DNA of 64,000 nucleotides from the NCBI RefSeq assembly GCF_005876985.1, contig NZ_VAHD01000002.1:868001-932000 (forward strand), read 5' to 3'. A model generated the notes under the pieces. That model was not told the origin of the DNA. It worked only from the letters and a program-made list of their open reading frames with translations, and did not search any database. Made by a program: the position numbers and the translations under genes. This document shows positions 63,607 to 64,000 of the stretch, one piece after another. The first letter of the stretch is position 1. Each line of letters starts with the position of its first letter. The DNA comes from Rhodoferax bucti. GTDB taxonomy: Bacteria > Pseudomonadota > Gammaproteobacteria > Burkholderiales > Burkholderiaceae_C.

Positions 63607-64000
63607 ATGAGCGTGATTCCTATCAGCGCGGAAGACTGGGGGGCGATCCGCCTTACCTTGCGGCTGGCCGGCACCACCACGCTGGTATTGCTGTGCTTGG
63701 CGACCCCTTTGGCGTGGTGGCTGGCGCGTTCGGGGTCACGCTGGTGCGGGGTGGTGGCTGCGGTCGTGGCCCTGCCGCTGGTGTTGCCACCCACGGTGCT
63801 GGGCTTTTACTTGCTGGTGAGCATGGGGCCGCAAGGGTGGCTGGGGCACATCACGCAGTGGTTGGGCGTGGGGCTGTTGCCGTTCACGTTCACCGGTTTG
63901 GTGGTGGGCTCGGTGCTGTTCTCTCTCCCGTTTGCGGTGCAGCCCTTGCAGCACGCTTTTGAAAATCTGGGCGACCGTCCGCTGGAAGTGGCCGCGACCT
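63607..64000 (+). CDS. modB: Molybdate ABC transporter permease (3' end beyond window)
   Basis: First 131 residues of the permease: TM1 [29 protein letters not shown]2 [27 protein letters not shown] (the [12 protein letters not shown] block is a ModB mark), TM3 [20 protein letters not shown], then the EAA-loop start ALEVAAT-like RPLEVAAT. Cut by the window end. Confidence 0.92.
   Translation, partial: MSVIPISAEDWGAIRLTLRLAGTTTLVLLCLATPLAWWLARSGSRWCGVVAAVVALPLVLPPTVLGFYLLVSMGPQGWLGHITQWLGVGLLPFTFTGLVVGSVLFSLPFAVQPLQHAFENLGDRPLEVAAT

Overview
The window is GC-rich, densely packed chromosomal DNA of a betaproteobacterium, most probably a Comamonadaceae member close to Rhodoferax. Reasons: the gene content (GabT/GbuA/GabD operon, TRAP and tripartite tricarboxylate transporters, RibB-RibX-type riboflavin enzyme, fused PabB-PabC), and nine copies of a ~48-bp hairpin element (GCTAT..TAGCTGCTTGCGC..GCGCTAG) of a kind I associate with Comamonadaceae genomes. 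I recognised no rRNA, tRNA, CRISPR array, transposase or prophage. No gap between genes exceeds 300 bp.

Layout. 1-7.7 kb (minus): one catabolic operon, gabT, a polyamine-type ABC transporter (ATPase, binding protein, two permeases), guanidinobutyrase and gabD, with a divergent MocR/GabR regulator at 7.9-9.3 kb. Together they would import 4-guanidinobutyrate, GABA or a similar cation and convert it to succinate. 9.3-15 kb (minus): a GntR-type regulator, a DHDPS-family lyase, a TRAP transporter and an FAH-family enzyme, probably a sugar-acid catabolic unit. 15-22 kb: alaS, two thioredoxin-fold genes, fpr, a three-gene overlapping cluster of small unknowns, DUF2237, lipocalin and an SSB-like protein. 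22-34.5 kb: a GAF/multi-PAS diguanylate cyclase, DinG-type helicase, an exported transglutaminase, pabBC, TIGR03790, rhomboid, an RluA-type pseudouridine synthase and trmB.

34.6-40.7 kb is the most unusual part. A chemoreceptor gene is broken by an in-frame amber codon. It is followed, after an AT-rich control region with two inverted repeats, by a four-gene cassette: a small helical protein, a lipoprotein, an orphan FlgH (outer-membrane L-ring lipoprotein with no other flagellar gene in the window) and a chalcone-isomerase-like exported protein. Next comes an OmpR/EnvZ-type two-component pair. This cassette is my best candidate for an undescribed envelope system.

40.6-64 kb: gluQ, a renalase-like oxidase, LysR/pirin/flavodoxin, an exported protein with DUF2145, trhO, dnaE, tolQRA (without tolB-pal), an aminotransferase, the nusB-ribH-ribBX riboflavin/antitermination block, hslR, the tctDE/tctCBA tricarboxylate uptake system with its two-component regulator, and the start of a molybdate ABC transporter.

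A second theme is the hairpin element: five copies are intergenic, but four lie in frame inside genes. Two of these encode the hydrophobic core of a signal peptide and two encode insertions in RNA-modifying enzymes.
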